Origin: Actinomycetes bacterium
GTDB lineage: Bacteria > Actinomycetota > Actinomycetes > S36-B12 > UBA10799
Reading direction: 5' to 3'
DNA length: 10,418 bases
NCBI GenBank assembly: GCA_029779995.1
Contig: JAKOZM010000230.1
Coordinates: 1-10,418 of the forward strand
Of the stretch, positions 1-6,714 are shown one piece after another. How positions within the stretch are numbered: the stretch's first letter is position 1; each line of letters opens with the position of its first letter. Made by a program: the position numbers and the translations under genes. A model generated the notes under the pieces. The model saw only the letters and a list, made by a program, of their open reading frames with translations, searched no databases and had not been told where the DNA came from.

Positions 1-124
1 CGGATCTGGAGTCGGGAACATGGGCCGGATCCACGCCGATGAGATGCAGTGGCACGGCCGGCCCTTCAGCGCGGAGGTGTCTGTGCCGCCGCTGGGTGCC
101 GTGTGGTTCGTGCCTGAGCAGTAG
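1..124 (+). CDS. glgB: 1,4-alpha-glucan branching enzyme, C-terminal end only (5' truncated by window edge)
   Basis: Reading from base 2 gives 40 codons to a TAG at 122-124. The peptide begins GSGVGNMG, has WHGRPFS in the middle and VPPLGAV near the end. This is the usual ending of GlgB, in the C-terminal all-beta domain of this GH13 enzyme: a GSGxGN turn, then WHG, then a PPL strand. GlgB makes the alpha-1,6 branches of glycogen in the cytoplasm by moving an alpha-1,4 oligoglucan segment. The catalytic barrel lies outside the window, so activity cannot be judged. The call rests on a short tail; another GH13 or GlgE-type enzyme with a similar end is possible but less likely. The gene converges on the helicase gene at 336-2891. 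Confidence 0.8.
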   Translation, partial: GSGVGNMGRIHADEMQWHGRPFSAEVSVPPLGAVWFVPEQ

Positions 125-128
125 TAGG

Positions 129-142
129 GCGGTCAACACCGC
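129..142 (+). terminator. Small hairpin just after glgB
   Basis: GCGGT (129-133) and ACCGC (138-142) are perfectly complementary around the loop CAAC, starting 4 nt after the glgB stop. Five base pairs without a T-tract is weak. It is listed because of its position. Confidence 0.25.
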
Positions 143-265
143 GACAACCCGGACTTCTCAACGTTTGATCAACCGACGCAGGATCTGGCGCCGAACGCCA
201 CCTTTCCGACCTTGTTGGCCGGATCCGGCATGGATAAGGGCAACAACTTCAGAATCGGCGAGCAC

Positions 266-291
266 GACGGCCGCGTGCGCCTGCGGCCGTC
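266..291 (-). terminator. Hairpin downstream of the helicase gene, possible bidirectional terminator
   Basis: GACGGCCGC (266-274) and GCGGCCGTC (283-291) form a perfect 9-bp GC-rich stem with an 8-nt loop. It lies 44 nt past the helicase stop and also downstream of the converging glgB. No T-tract follows on either strand, which is common for actinobacterial hairpin terminators. Position and stem quality support a terminator; function is inferred. Confidence 0.5.
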
Positions 292-335
292 ACGACCCCC
301 TCGGACCTCTGACGGCGTCGATCGAACAACCGCCA

Positions 336-2891
336 TCACACCCATTCGGCATACAACGCGCTCGACACGTCCAGGGGATTCGCCCCCCGCACGGCCACGG
401 CCACACCGGCCCCCTCCGCGGACCCGGTGTACAACACCTGCCCGCGGCTGACGTACCGCTGCCACTGGGTGAGAAAGGCCTGTGCGGCCGCCTTGTTCGC
501 ACCGAACACATCGGGTACCCCGTGCCACATGACTGCCCGACGCGCCCCTAGCCGACGCGACACCAGGTAGCGCGGAAAGTCCACTGGTGACAGCAGTTGC
601 TCGACGGCCTCTGCGAACACCCCCTGCGGGTCTGGTCCGTGCCACACCAGCCGCCATTGCCCTTCAGCGTCGGGCGTGACATCGACCGAGTCGGCACCGC
701 CGGGCTGCAGGCTCTCCGCGACCGTGCAGCCGAACGCCAGCAGCATCCCGTCCACGCCCATCCTGGCCTGCGTGCGGCGAACCCGCCACTGCTGCCATCC
801 GAGCGAACCCAGCCAACCCAGACCTGCACCACCCAATGCGGCGATCGCCACGGTCGGCGTTGGGGACTGTCCGGCGAGGGCGACTGTGGCCGCCACCCCG
901 GACGTCGCGACACTCGCCGAGACCGGCAGCCCAGCCCATCTGCGCACGGCGACCTCCGGCACACCCAAGGCCCGCGGAGCACGGACCCGCACGGCAGTCT
1001 CGACGACGTCCCGATACGGCTGCCCCACCTGCCACGCAGCCCGGGTATCCGCTAGGTGAGCGGCGGTGTCCAGGGCGCTGGCGTTGATCGCATCGCGCAC
1101 CGGTGGCGGCGGCGGTGCGTAGGGCCCGCACCGCGCGTCGAGGTGCTCTACCCCCGCCACCACGGCACCGCCGACATCAGGGGCGAGGTAGCCCCGGTGT
1201 TTGGCGACCAACCGCCGGTAGTCCAGATCTCCACGGGGGTGCTCGTCAGCCACCGCGGTCACCGACCAGATATGGGCCACCTTGTCCGGGCGCACTGGAT
1301 CTCGGCGAATGGCACGGCCCCGGACCTGCACCACCGCCGTGGAGGTGGTGGCCGCGGTGAGGTCGATGAGCACGTTGGCGGCAGGGGCATCCCAGCCTTC
1401 GCCGAGCAGGCCTCGGGTGCCGACCAGAACATCCACGTCTCCGGATTGGAACGCCGCGGTCACGTGTGGCACCCATTCCCGCGGGCCCCAGGTGCCCACC
1501 AGCTGCGCCCATCCGTCTGCCCGCTCCTCGACCTGCAACCCCGGTGCGGCCAGCGACGCCAGCACCTGCGGCAACCCGCCCACAGCGGCGCCGGTCATGA
1601 GCACCACCCGCAACTCCGTATTGGCCGCCTGCACCCCGGCCAGCGCCTCCCAGGCCGATCCGGCCGTGGCCGCCAACACCGAGCGGATGTCAGCAGGTGG
1701 CGCCGCCTGGGCGTTCTCAAAATCGGTGAGCACGATCGCACGAAGGTCATCACCGCGGATCAACGCTTCCTGCCCCACGAGGAATCCTGCGGCCACAGCC
1801 TTGGCTGCCGTTCGCGAGAGCACCCGGTCCAGCGCCGACTGCCCCTTGCGCGCCCCCCGGATCGTCAACGTCCATCCCACCGAGCGCAGGCCTGCCCGCA
1901 GCCGTTCCCAGCCAGGCTGCTCCGGCTCGGCCAAGACCCTGCGGCCGTAGTCCGACAGCACCGCAACCCAGTCCTCGACCTGCATCGGCACGCGGTGCTC
2001 GTCGCGCACCCGCGCCCCATGGGGCAGCGAGCAGAGTCCGTTGTGGCACATCCGCAGGACGGCCCTGGCCAGGTCGCCATGGTGTTTCTCGATGTAGGAC
2101 CAGCTCACCTGGTCGTGGCGCACCCAGGCCACATCGACGTAGGGCAGTAGACCTGTCGGCCCGAACTCAGGCTCCATGACTGCCGTGAGCAGTTCCTGCC
2201 AGCGTTGCGCGGATCGGGTCAGGTATTCCTGCTCCCCAGGCGTCGGGGTGACGAACCAGGGCAATTCGCGGTAGGGCGCCAGCACAGCGTCGCGCACCAG
2301 GGCGGGCGTGCTGACGGCGTAGAGGACCGGCCCGAACAACTCTTCCACCTGTGCGGCTTCGGCAGCGTTGAGGGCCTGCCGCGGCGTGGCAGTCAGGGCT
2401 ACGGTGACGGCTGACGCCTCGTCCAGCACGTCGACCAACACTTGACCCCAGACCGCTGCCAGATGGTGCGCCTCATCAAGGATCAACGTGAACGGCCGCG
2501 CCCGCAGGCGGGCGATGGTGGCTCGCGCGTTGGGATGCAAGCGTGCACTCGCAGCGCCCTGCGCCTCATCGTCGAAGGTGGCCAGCGCCTGGTAGGTGAG
2601 CACTGTGACGTCGGCGGCCAGGTCCCGGTCCGATCCGACCTGGGCACCCGCGGCTTCCCACAGCGCCAGCCACTGCCCCTGGATGGCGGTGTTCGGCACC
2701 AGCACCAGGATGGGACGTCCCACCTTCTGGCCGATGAGGCTGCCGAGCAGGGTCTTGCCCGAGCCCGGCGGCATCACGAAGTGGAAACGTTCGCGATCCC
2801 TGTGCGCTGCGAAGGCCGCAAGCGCTCCCTGCTGGTGGGGCCTGGGTGCAGGCAGGCGCACGTGCGCAAGTCGTGCTGCCACCTCGTCCAT
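336..2891 (-). CDS. SF2 DEAD/DEAH-box helicase with a predicted membrane hairpin and unidentified C-terminal domain
   Basis: An 851-residue SF2 ATPase. RecA lobe 1 has Walker A PPGSGKT (41-47), motif II DEAH (139-142) and motif III TATP (167-170). Lobe 2 has TRGLLGEGWDAP (492-503, motif V) and QVRGRAIRRD (522-531, motif VI with arginine fingers). The insert of about 300 residues between the lobes is not recognised. A Pro run (593-597) follows the motor. Two hydrophobic, glycine/alanine-rich stretches (about 656-674 and 680-698) then look like a membrane hairpin, followed by a basic QWRVRRTQAR segment and an unidentified domain of about 140 residues. The motor should couple ATP hydrolysis to movement on nucleic acid; the substrate cannot be read from sequence. 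I chose the ATG at 2891 over the GTG at 2909 because a G-rich stretch (GGTTGGGGA) precedes the ATG and nothing resembling a ribosome site precedes the GTG. The gene follows trhA by 55 nt on the same strand and may be co-transcribed. Confidence 0.87.
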   Translation of the reverse strand: MDEVAARLAHVRLPAPRPHQQGALAAFAAHRDRERFHFVMPPGSGKTLLGSLIGQKVGRPILVLVPNTAIQGQWLALWEAAGAQVGSDRDLAADVTVLTYQALATFDDEAQGAASARLHPNARATIARLRARPFTLILDEAHHLAAVWGQVLVDVLDEASAVTVALTATPRQALNAAEAAQVEELFGPVLYAVSTPALVRDAVLAPYRELPWFVTPTPGEQEYLTRSAQRWQELLTAVMEPEFGPTGLLPYVDVAWVRHDQVSWSYIEKHHGDLARAVLRMCHNGLCSLPHGARVRDEHRVPMQVEDWVAVLSDYGRRVLAEPEQPGWERLRAGLRSVGWTLTIRGARKGQSALDRVLSRTAAKAVAAGFLVGQEALIRGDDLRAIVLTDFENAQAAPPADIRSVLAATAGSAWEALAGVQAANTELRVVLMTGAAVGGLPQVLASLAAPGLQVEERADGWAQLVGTWGPREWVPHVTAAFQSGDVDVLVGTRGLLGEGWDAPAANVLIDLTAATTSTAVVQVRGRAIRRDPVRPDKVAHIWSVTAVADEHPRGDLDYRRLVAKHRGYLAPDVGGAVVAGVEHLDARCGPYAPPPPPVRDAINASALDTAAHLADTRAAWQVGQPYRDVVETAVRVRAPRALGVPEVAVRRWAGLPVSASVATSGVAATVALAGQSPTPTVAIAALGGAGLGWLGSLGWQQWRVRRTQARMGVDGMLLAFGCTVAESLQPGGADSVDVTPDAEGQWRLVWHGPDPQGVFAEAVEQLLSPVDFPRYLVSRRLGARRAVMWHGVPDVFGANKAAAQAFLTQWQRYVSRGQVLYTGSAEGAGVAVAVRGANPLDVSSALYAEWV

Positions 2892-2932
2892 TCCCCAACC
2901 CTGCACCACGAACGAATCAGGTGGCGGGCGTG

Positions 2933-2948
2933 GACGGTCTCAACCGTC
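2933..2948 (-). terminator. Stem-loop at the trhA stop codon
   Basis: GACGGT (2933-2938) and ACCGTC (2943-2948) pair perfectly with a 4-nt loop (TGAG on the minus strand). The stem includes part of the trhA stop codon and sits in the 55-nt gap before the helicase start. It could attenuate read-through from trhA into the helicase gene. Short and without a T-tract. Confidence 0.3.
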
Positions 2949-3588
2949 AGGTGACAACCATTGCGATGGCGGCGTATTGCACGAGGTAGGCGGCGATGGT
3001 CAGCGCATGGAACAGTTCGTGGAAGCCGAACCAGCCCCGATGAAAGTCGGGCCACTTTCGGGCGTAGACCACGCCGCCGGCGGTGTACAACAAACCGCCC
3101 AACGCCGTCAGCAGGACCGCCGTCGCTCCCAAGGAACTCCACATCTGAGGCAGGAAGAACACCGCCACCCAGCCGAGCGCGATGTAGGAGCCCACCGCCA
3201 GCCAACGCGGGGCGCTCCACCACGCGACCCGCGTGATCAGCCCGATGGCCGCGATCGTCCAGACCAGCCCGAGGATCACCCACTGCAGGGTGCCACCCAG
3301 GGCGACGGCGAAGGGTGTGTAGCTGCCGGCGATGAACAGGTAGATGTTGGCGTGATCCAGGCGATTCAGGAAGGTGTTCACGCGGGGAGTGCCAGCCCCC
3401 AGGTGATACGCGGCGCTGACTCCGAAGAGCAGGACCGTCGTCGCCACGTACACAGCCACCGCTGCCCGCTCGGCGGTCGTCGGGGTGACGGTCATGAGGA
3501 TCAGTCCCAGGACCAGAGCCAACGGCCCGGCGCCGAAGTGCAGCCATCCGCGCAACTTCGGCTTTGGCGGTTCCAGGGTAATGACCAT
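2947..3588 (-). CDS. trhA: TrhA/hemolysin III (PAQR-type) family membrane protein
   Basis: A 213-residue, very hydrophobic protein with about seven membrane segments, the usual size and shape of the bacterial HlyIII/PAQR family. Family signatures are present: SAAYH (58-62), RLDHANIYLFIAGSYTPF (76-93) and HELFH (190-194). The His and Asp residues in these (H62, D78, H190, H194) match the metal-site pattern of this superfamily. Bacterial members have been linked to membrane energetics and fluidity homeostasis; the hemolysin name is historical and does not imply a toxin. The ATG at 3588 gives a short charged N-terminus (EPPKPKLRGW) before the first membrane segment. The reading frame stays open much further upstream, but that part is antisense to murT. 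The gene is divergent from murT, and a palindrome overlaps its likely promoter. Confidence 0.92.
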   Translation of the reverse strand: MVITLEPPKPKLRGWLHFGAGPLALVLGLILMTVTPTTAERAAVAVYVATTVLLFGVSAAYHLGAGTPRVNTFLNRLDHANIYLFIAGSYTPFAVALGGTLQWVILGLVWTIAAIGLITRVAWWSAPRWLAVGSYIALGWVAVFFLPQMWSSLGATAVLLTALGGLLYTAGGVVYARKWPDFHRGWFGFHELFHALTIAAYLVQYAAIAMVVT

Positions 3589-3594
3589 GAAACC

Positions 3595-3606
3595 TACGGT
3601 ACCGTA
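3595..3606. promoter_or_regulatory. Perfect 12-bp palindrome, candidate operator in the trhA-murT divergent region
   Basis: TACGGTACCGTA is a perfect palindrome that fully covers the candidate trhA -10 hexamer (3596-3601). A dimeric repressor bound there would block trhA. The regulator is unknown. Confidence 0.4.
3596..3601 (-). promoter_or_regulatory. Candidate leaderless -10 element of trhA
   Basis: On the minus strand TACCGT (3601 down to 3596) is followed by exactly 7 nt (AGGTTTC) and then the ATG at 3588. TAnnnT at this spacing is the pattern of leaderless actinobacterial promoters. No convincing -35 was found. The AGG inside the 7-nt spacer could alternatively act as a weak ribosome site. 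Confidence 0.4.
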
Positions 3607-3668
3607 ACTTTCTGCGATGACCCGTAAACGGTGATTCATCTCACGACGGCCCGCCGGCGTCTCACAGG

Positions 3669-3674
3669 TACAGT
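3669..3674 (+). promoter_or_regulatory. Candidate leaderless -10 element of murT
   Basis: TACAGT is followed by 7 nt and then the GTG at 3682, so transcription would begin at or next to the start codon. No clear -35 is visible. An AGGT at 3666-3669 overlaps it, but as a ribosome site it would lie a rather long 12 nt from the start. Confidence 0.4.
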
Positions 3675-3681
3675 TCATTGC

Positions 3682-4941
3682 GTGACCGTGCCCGCCCGCA
3701 CCCGTGCCGCTGCCCGTCTGGGCCTCATGACCTCCTCGCTGTCCCGTCGCATGGGCAAAGGCGAGGGCATGGTGATCGGTGGCCGGGTCATTCTGCGCCT
3801 TGCGCCGAACGCCATCCGCGACCTCGCCCATGACCGCGTCGCCGCCCTGGTGAGCGCCACCAACGGCAAGACCTCGACCACCCGCCTGCTGGCCACCGCA
3901 GTGGAACAGGCAGGACCGGTGATCAGCCAGCACACCGGAGCCAACATGACCAGCGGTGTGGTCGTCACGCTGGCGACCGGCGATCCGGCTGCCACCGCGG
4001 TGCTCGAGGTGGACGAGGCCTACCTTCCGCAGATCTTCGCCGCGACCCGCCCGCGGGTTCTGCTGCTCGGCAATCTGAGCCGCGATCAACTTGATCGCAT
4101 GAACGAGGTGGCCATGGTCGCTCGCCGCTGGCGAAGCATGCTCACCGAGGCCCAGGACACCATCGTCATCGCCAACGCCGACGACCCTTCGATCGTGTGG
4201 TCGGCGCGTAACGCCCCCCAGGTCATCTGGGTCGCGGCCGGTCAGGTATGGACCGCCGACTCGGCCGTGTGCCTGGACTGCGGGGCACTGCTGACCCGCG
4301 ACGGCGATCACTGGGGGTGCCCGAACTGTGGGTTCTCCCGGCCGACACCGCAATGGACGATGGAATGGCGCGAGGATCACGCCGTCGTACACGGCCCGGG
4401 CGACGCCACCTACGACTTGCGGTTGAGCCTGCCCGGTCGGTTCAACGGTGCGAACGGCGCGCTGGCGCTGGTGGCCACCGTCGCGCTGGGCCTGGACCCG
4501 GCGGAATCGGCGCGAAGGATGGCCGGTGTCGACTCCGTTTCCGGTCGGTACGCGGTTGTGAAGGTTGGCGCCCTGTGGATCAGGCTGCTGCTGGCCAAGA
4601 ACCCCGCCGGCTGGACCGAGCTGATCGGCGTGATGCCCCCGGCGCCGACGCCCGTGATCGTGACCATCAACTCCAACGCCGCCGACGGCCGCGATCCGAG
4701 TTGGCTGTGGGACGTCCCCTTCGAACGGCTGCGCGGGCGAACTGTGGTGGCCACCGGTGACCGCCGTCGGGACCTTGCGGTGCGACTGCTGCACGCCGAG
4801 GTCGACCATGTGGTGATCGAGAACCCGTACGCGCCCGACGCTGACCTGCCGGCAGGGATGCGCGACCTTGATGTGGTCGACTGTGCCGCCACCTACACGG
4901 CTTTCCACCACCTACGCACGACCGCCGAGGAGCAGCGATGA
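3682..4941 (+). CDS. murT: Lipid II isoglutaminyl synthase subunit MurT (Mur ligase-like)
   Basis: The ligase half of the cytoplasmic MurT-GatD complex. It uses ATP and ammonia supplied by GatD to amidate the D-Glu of lipid II to D-isoglutamine. The 419-residue protein has the order expected of MurT: an N-terminal VIGGRVILRLAP region (31-42), the Mur-ligase P-loop ATNGKTSTT (59-67), VLEVDEAY (108-114), a Cys4 zinc-ribbon insert (C197, C200, C213, C216), and the C-terminal DUF1727-type domain with LLLAKNPAGW (302-311) and DGRDPSWLWD (335-344). The last motif lies where MurT is reported to supply an Asp that completes the GatD catalytic triad. The frame is open from a GTG at 3631, but I chose the GTG at 3682 because homologues begin close to it and a TACAGT hexamer sits 7 nt upstream; the GTG at 3688 is also possible. 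The stop overlaps the gatD start. Confidence 0.95.
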   Translation: MTVPARTRAAARLGLMTSSLSRRMGKGEGMVIGGRVILRLAPNAIRDLAHDRVAALVSATNGKTSTTRLLATAVEQAGPVISQHTGANMTSGVVVTLATGDPAATAVLEVDEAYLPQIFAATRPRVLLLGNLSRDQLDRMNEVAMVARRWRSMLTEAQDTIVIANADDPSIVWSARNAPQVIWVAAGQVWTADSAVCLDCGALLTRDGDHWGCPNCGFSRPTPQWTMEWREDHAVVHGPGDATYDLRLSLPGRFNGANGALALVATVALGLDPAESARRMAGVDSVSGRYAVVKVGALWIRLLLAKNPAGWTELIGVMPPAPTPVIVTINSNAADGRDPSWLWDVPFERLRGRTVVATGDRRRDLAVRLLHAEVDHVVIENPYAPDADLPAGMRDLDVVDCAATYTAFHHLRTTAEEQR

Positions 4942-5636
4942 GTCTGACGCTGGTCAGCATCTACCCGACCCTGCTGGGCACCTACGGGGACGGCGGCAAC
5001 GTTCTGGCGCTGCAGCATCGCGCTCGTCTGCACGACATCGCGGTCGACGTGGTCACGGTCGACCCCGGTCAGCCGCTCCCCGACTCCGGGGACCTGTACG
5101 TGCTCGGCGGCGGCGAGGACAGCGCGCAGACCGCTGCCGCCACCGCGCTTCGCACCGACGGGTCACTGGCCAGAGCCGCCGAGCGGGGTGCCGCCGTGCT
5201 GGCCATCTGCGCCGGATACCAACTCCTCGGCGAGTACTTTCCCGACGCGACCAGTGCCGCCACGCCGGGTGTCGGGATCCTCGACGTCCGCACGGATCGT
5301 CTGCCCAAGCGCGCCGTCGGAGAGCTCGCGGCCACGGCCAAGACCCCGCTGACGCAAACCCTCACGGGATACGAGAACCACGCTGGAGCCACCCATCTCG
5401 GCCCTGATGTGCACGCCCTGGGGGCTGTGCGGGCCGGCATCGGCAACGGCGACGGATCCGAGGGCGCCGTCAGCGGACATATCGTCGGCACTTATCTGCA
5501 CGGGCCGTGTCTGGCACGCAACCCCCAACTGTCCGACCTCCTGCTCGGATGGGCGGCCGGACGCGAACTGCCGTTCATCGAGGAGTCCGAGGTGACTGCC
5601 CTACGCGAGGAACGCCTGAAGACCGTTCTCGGCTGA
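4938..5636 (+). CDS. gatD: Lipid II isoglutaminyl synthase, glutamine amidotransferase subunit GatD
   Basis: A class-I (triad) glutaminase of 232 residues that releases ammonia from glutamine for MurT. The catalytic Cys is C91 in AICAGYQLLG and the His is H188 in GTYLHGP, near the positions described for Staphylococcus aureus GatD. The N-terminal IYPTLLGTYGDGGNVL (8-23) and YVLGGGED (54-61) are typical of the GatD/CobQ-like branch, and YENHAGATHLG (145-155) lies in the expected place. The family includes cobyric acid synthase-like proteins, but the murT partner settles the role. The ATG shares ATGA with the murT stop, so translation is probably coupled and the subunits made in equal amounts. 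Amidated peptidoglycan precursor is needed for efficient cross-linking in many Gram-positives. The gene ends 6 nt before the stop of the convergent cnoX-like gene. Confidence 0.95.
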   Translation: MSLTLVSIYPTLLGTYGDGGNVLALQHRARLHDIAVDVVTVDPGQPLPDSGDLYVLGGGEDSAQTAAATALRTDGSLARAAERGAAVLAICAGYQLLGEYFPDATSAATPGVGILDVRTDRLPKRAVGELAATAKTPLTQTLTGYENHAGATHLGPDVHALGAVRAGIGNGDGSEGAVSGHIVGTYLHGPCLARNPQLSDLLLGWAAGRELPFIEESEVTALREERLKTVLG

Positions 5637-5641
5637 GGCCG
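5630..5641. terminator. Very short hairpin at the gatD / cnoX-like convergence
   Basis: CGGC (5630-5633) and GCCG (5638-5641) pair across a TGAG loop containing the gatD stop, with a further CTGAA/TTCAG pair outside (5616-5620 and 5642-5646). The two genes are only 6 nt apart, so any terminator must overlap coding sequence. Weak. Confidence 0.2.
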
Positions 5642-5642
5642 T

Positions 5643-6560
5643 TCAGAACAGAGCGTTGGCCAGTTGGGTCCGGGCGCTCTTCACCGCCGGGTCCAACTCC
5701 CCCACCAGCCCGAACAGCTCGACCAGGGCATCACGCGCGGCAGCCTTGTCCTGCGCGGCGCGCACCACCACCAGCAGCCGCTCGAAAGCCGCCTCCGGCA
5801 AGCCCTGTGCCACCTCGACGTCGGCGGCAACCCGGGCCAGGTCCAGGTCGGTAGGAGCGGCATCAGCGGCCGTCACCGCGGCGACCGGGTCCACCCCGTC
5901 GATCCTGCGCACCAGGGCAACCTGGGCCAGCGCCGCATCGGCCTGCTCCGCGTCGACGGCGCGCAACTGCTCATAGAGGGCAGTGGCAGAGTCGTAGTCG
6001 CCGGCCTCGATGGCGTCCGCCGCGTCATCCCAGCGGGGATCCTCGGCCGGTTCCTCGGGAGGCGCAACATCGGTGGGAGCACCTACTGAGCCGTTGAGCC
6101 CAGCCTGTTCGGCCACCCGCAGCAGCTCCTCGATGTACTGGCGTACCTGCGCCTCCGGCAGGGCACCCTGGAACAGCGGCAGGACCTGGCCTTTGATGAC
6201 CGCGACGATGGTCGGGATCGACTGCACCCGGAAGGCCGCAGCGATCTGTTGCTCAGCATCCACATCCACCTTGGCCAGCAGCCAGCGGCCGCCGTATTCG
6301 ATGGCCAGTTTCTCCAGGATGGGACTGAGTTGTTTGCAGGGTCCGCACCACGTCGCCCACAGGTCCACGACGACCGGCACCACGTTCGAGGCGGCGATGA
6401 CATCGGTCTCGAAGCTCGTCTCGGTCACATCGATGACCACCTGTGCGGCGGCGGGATCGTTCTTGCGCGCGACTGCTTGCTGCTGGGCCTCCCTGGCCGC
6501 GGCCAGCGCGCCCAAGTCGATGGCACCGCGCAGGAAGTTGGGATTCGGCTGCGTCGTCAT
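5643..6560 (-). CDS. cnoX: CnoX/YbbN-type thioredoxin-fold protein with C-terminal TPR domain
   Basis: A 305-residue cytoplasmic protein with no signal peptide. Residues about 40-150 form a thioredoxin fold: VVVDLWATWCGPCKQLSP (63-80) with the complete WCGPC redox site (71-75), KVDVDAEQQIA (97-107) and the cis-proline loop SIPT (114-117). A Pro/Glu-rich linker (about 160-175) leads to a helical TPR-like C-terminal half (176-305) with repeats such as AIEAGDYDSATALYEQL. This order matches YbbN/CnoX, a chaperone-like holdase linked to chlorine and oxidative stress. Escherichia coli CnoX lacks the second active-site Cys, whereas this protein has both and could act as a true thiol oxidoreductase. 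The ATG at 6560 (MTTQPNPNFLRGAIDLG) is preceded by a GGAA-containing stretch; an upstream start at 6614 would add 18 residues with no support. Divergent from the tetR gene. The symbol is assigned by architecture. Confidence 0.88.
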   Translation of the reverse strand: MTTQPNPNFLRGAIDLGALAAAREAQQQAVARKNDPAAAQVVIDVTETSFETDVIAASNVVPVVVDLWATWCGPCKQLSPILEKLAIEYGGRWLLAKVDVDAEQQIAAAFRVQSIPTIVAVIKGQVLPLFQGALPEAQVRQYIEELLRVAEQAGLNGSVGAPTDVAPPEEPAEDPRWDDAADAIEAGDYDSATALYEQLRAVDAEQADAALAQVALVRRIDGVDPVAAVTAADAAPTDLDLARVAADVEVAQGLPEAAFERLLVVVRAAQDKAAARDALVELFGLVGELDPAVKSARTQLANALF

Positions 6561-6566
6561 GTTTCC

Positions 6567-6574
6567 ATTGTGTA
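6567..6574 (-). promoter_or_regulatory. Possible -10 region of the cnoX-like gene
   Basis: On the minus strand TACACAAT (6574 down to 6567) lies 6 nt before the ATG at 6560. It matches TATAAT only partly and fits TAnnnT imperfectly. No -35 was identified. Confidence 0.25.
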
Positions 6575-6631
6575 CGGACCTGATTTCGAACCGGACGCGA
6601 TCCCCGGTTCCCACGGCGGGTCAGCCGCAGA

Positions 6632-6644
6632 GGAGTCAAACTCC
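6632..6644. promoter_or_regulatory. Inverted repeat 1 upstream of tetR, candidate operator
   Basis: GGAGT (6632-6636) and ACTCC (6640-6644) form a perfect inverted repeat around CAA, in the 154-bp divergent region between the cnoX-like gene and tetR. A short-armed site of this kind suits a TetR dimer, but the match is not specific to a known regulator. Confidence 0.3.
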
Positions 6645-6663
6645 CTGAAGAGGGGATCTTCGG
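6645..6663. promoter_or_regulatory. Inverted repeat 2 upstream of tetR, candidate operator
   Basis: GAAGA (6647-6651) and TCTTC (6657-6661) are perfectly complementary around GGGGA. The arms extend to 7 bp (6645-6663) with one T/G mismatch. It directly abuts inverted repeat 1. Its position about 50 nt before the tetR start makes autoregulation plausible. Confidence 0.38.
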
Positions 6664-6701
6664 ATCAACCATCTTTTCGCGCACAGCGCCTCGCCAAGGA
6701 G

Positions 6702-6707
6702 TAGCAT
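6702..6707 (+). promoter_or_regulatory. Candidate leaderless -10 element of tetR
   Basis: TAGCAT is followed by exactly 7 nt and then the ATG at 6715. It immediately follows AAGGAG (6696-6701), which could be the ribosome site instead, at a long spacing of 13 nt. The two readings exclude each other unless there are two transcripts. Confidence 0.35.
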
Positions 6708-6714
6708 TCCCCCG

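Larger units (their letters stand above)
125..335. other. Convergent intergenic region between glgB and the helicase gene
   Basis: This 211-bp gap separates two converging genes. I see no convincing gene or tRNA in it. It holds the small hairpin at 129-142, a perfect 12-bp palindrome GCCGGATCCGGC at 218-229, and the stronger hairpin at 266-291. The minus-strand open frame that starts inside the helicase stop codon is discussed among the rejected items. Confidence 0.6.

Noticed and set aside
169..336. Minus-strand open frame of 55 codons whose ATG overlaps the helicase TGA (TGATG), suggesting translational coupling
   Set aside because: The peptide resembles nothing I know, is Arg-rich as out-of-frame GC-rich DNA tends to be, and contains the 266-291 hairpin that looks like the helicase terminator. 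The overlap alone is not enough to call a gene.
1056..2150. Long plus-strand open frame (364 codons) antisense to the helicase
   Set aside because: It is the antisense shadow of a clearly coding SF2 helicase, with a composition dominated by Arg, His, Gly and Pro and no recognisable domain.
2947..3588. Reading hemolysin III as a virulence toxin
   Set aside because: The family is widespread in harmless bacteria and shows the TrhA/PAQR membrane-protein pattern. The hemolysin name reflects an old heterologous assay.
3589..4911. The trhA reading frame stays open for about 440 codons upstream, through the antisense of murT, suggesting a giant fusion protein
   Set aside because: The extra part is the shadow of murT in high-GC DNA and is rich in Gly, His and Arg with no domain. 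TrhA homologues begin at or near the ATG at 3588.
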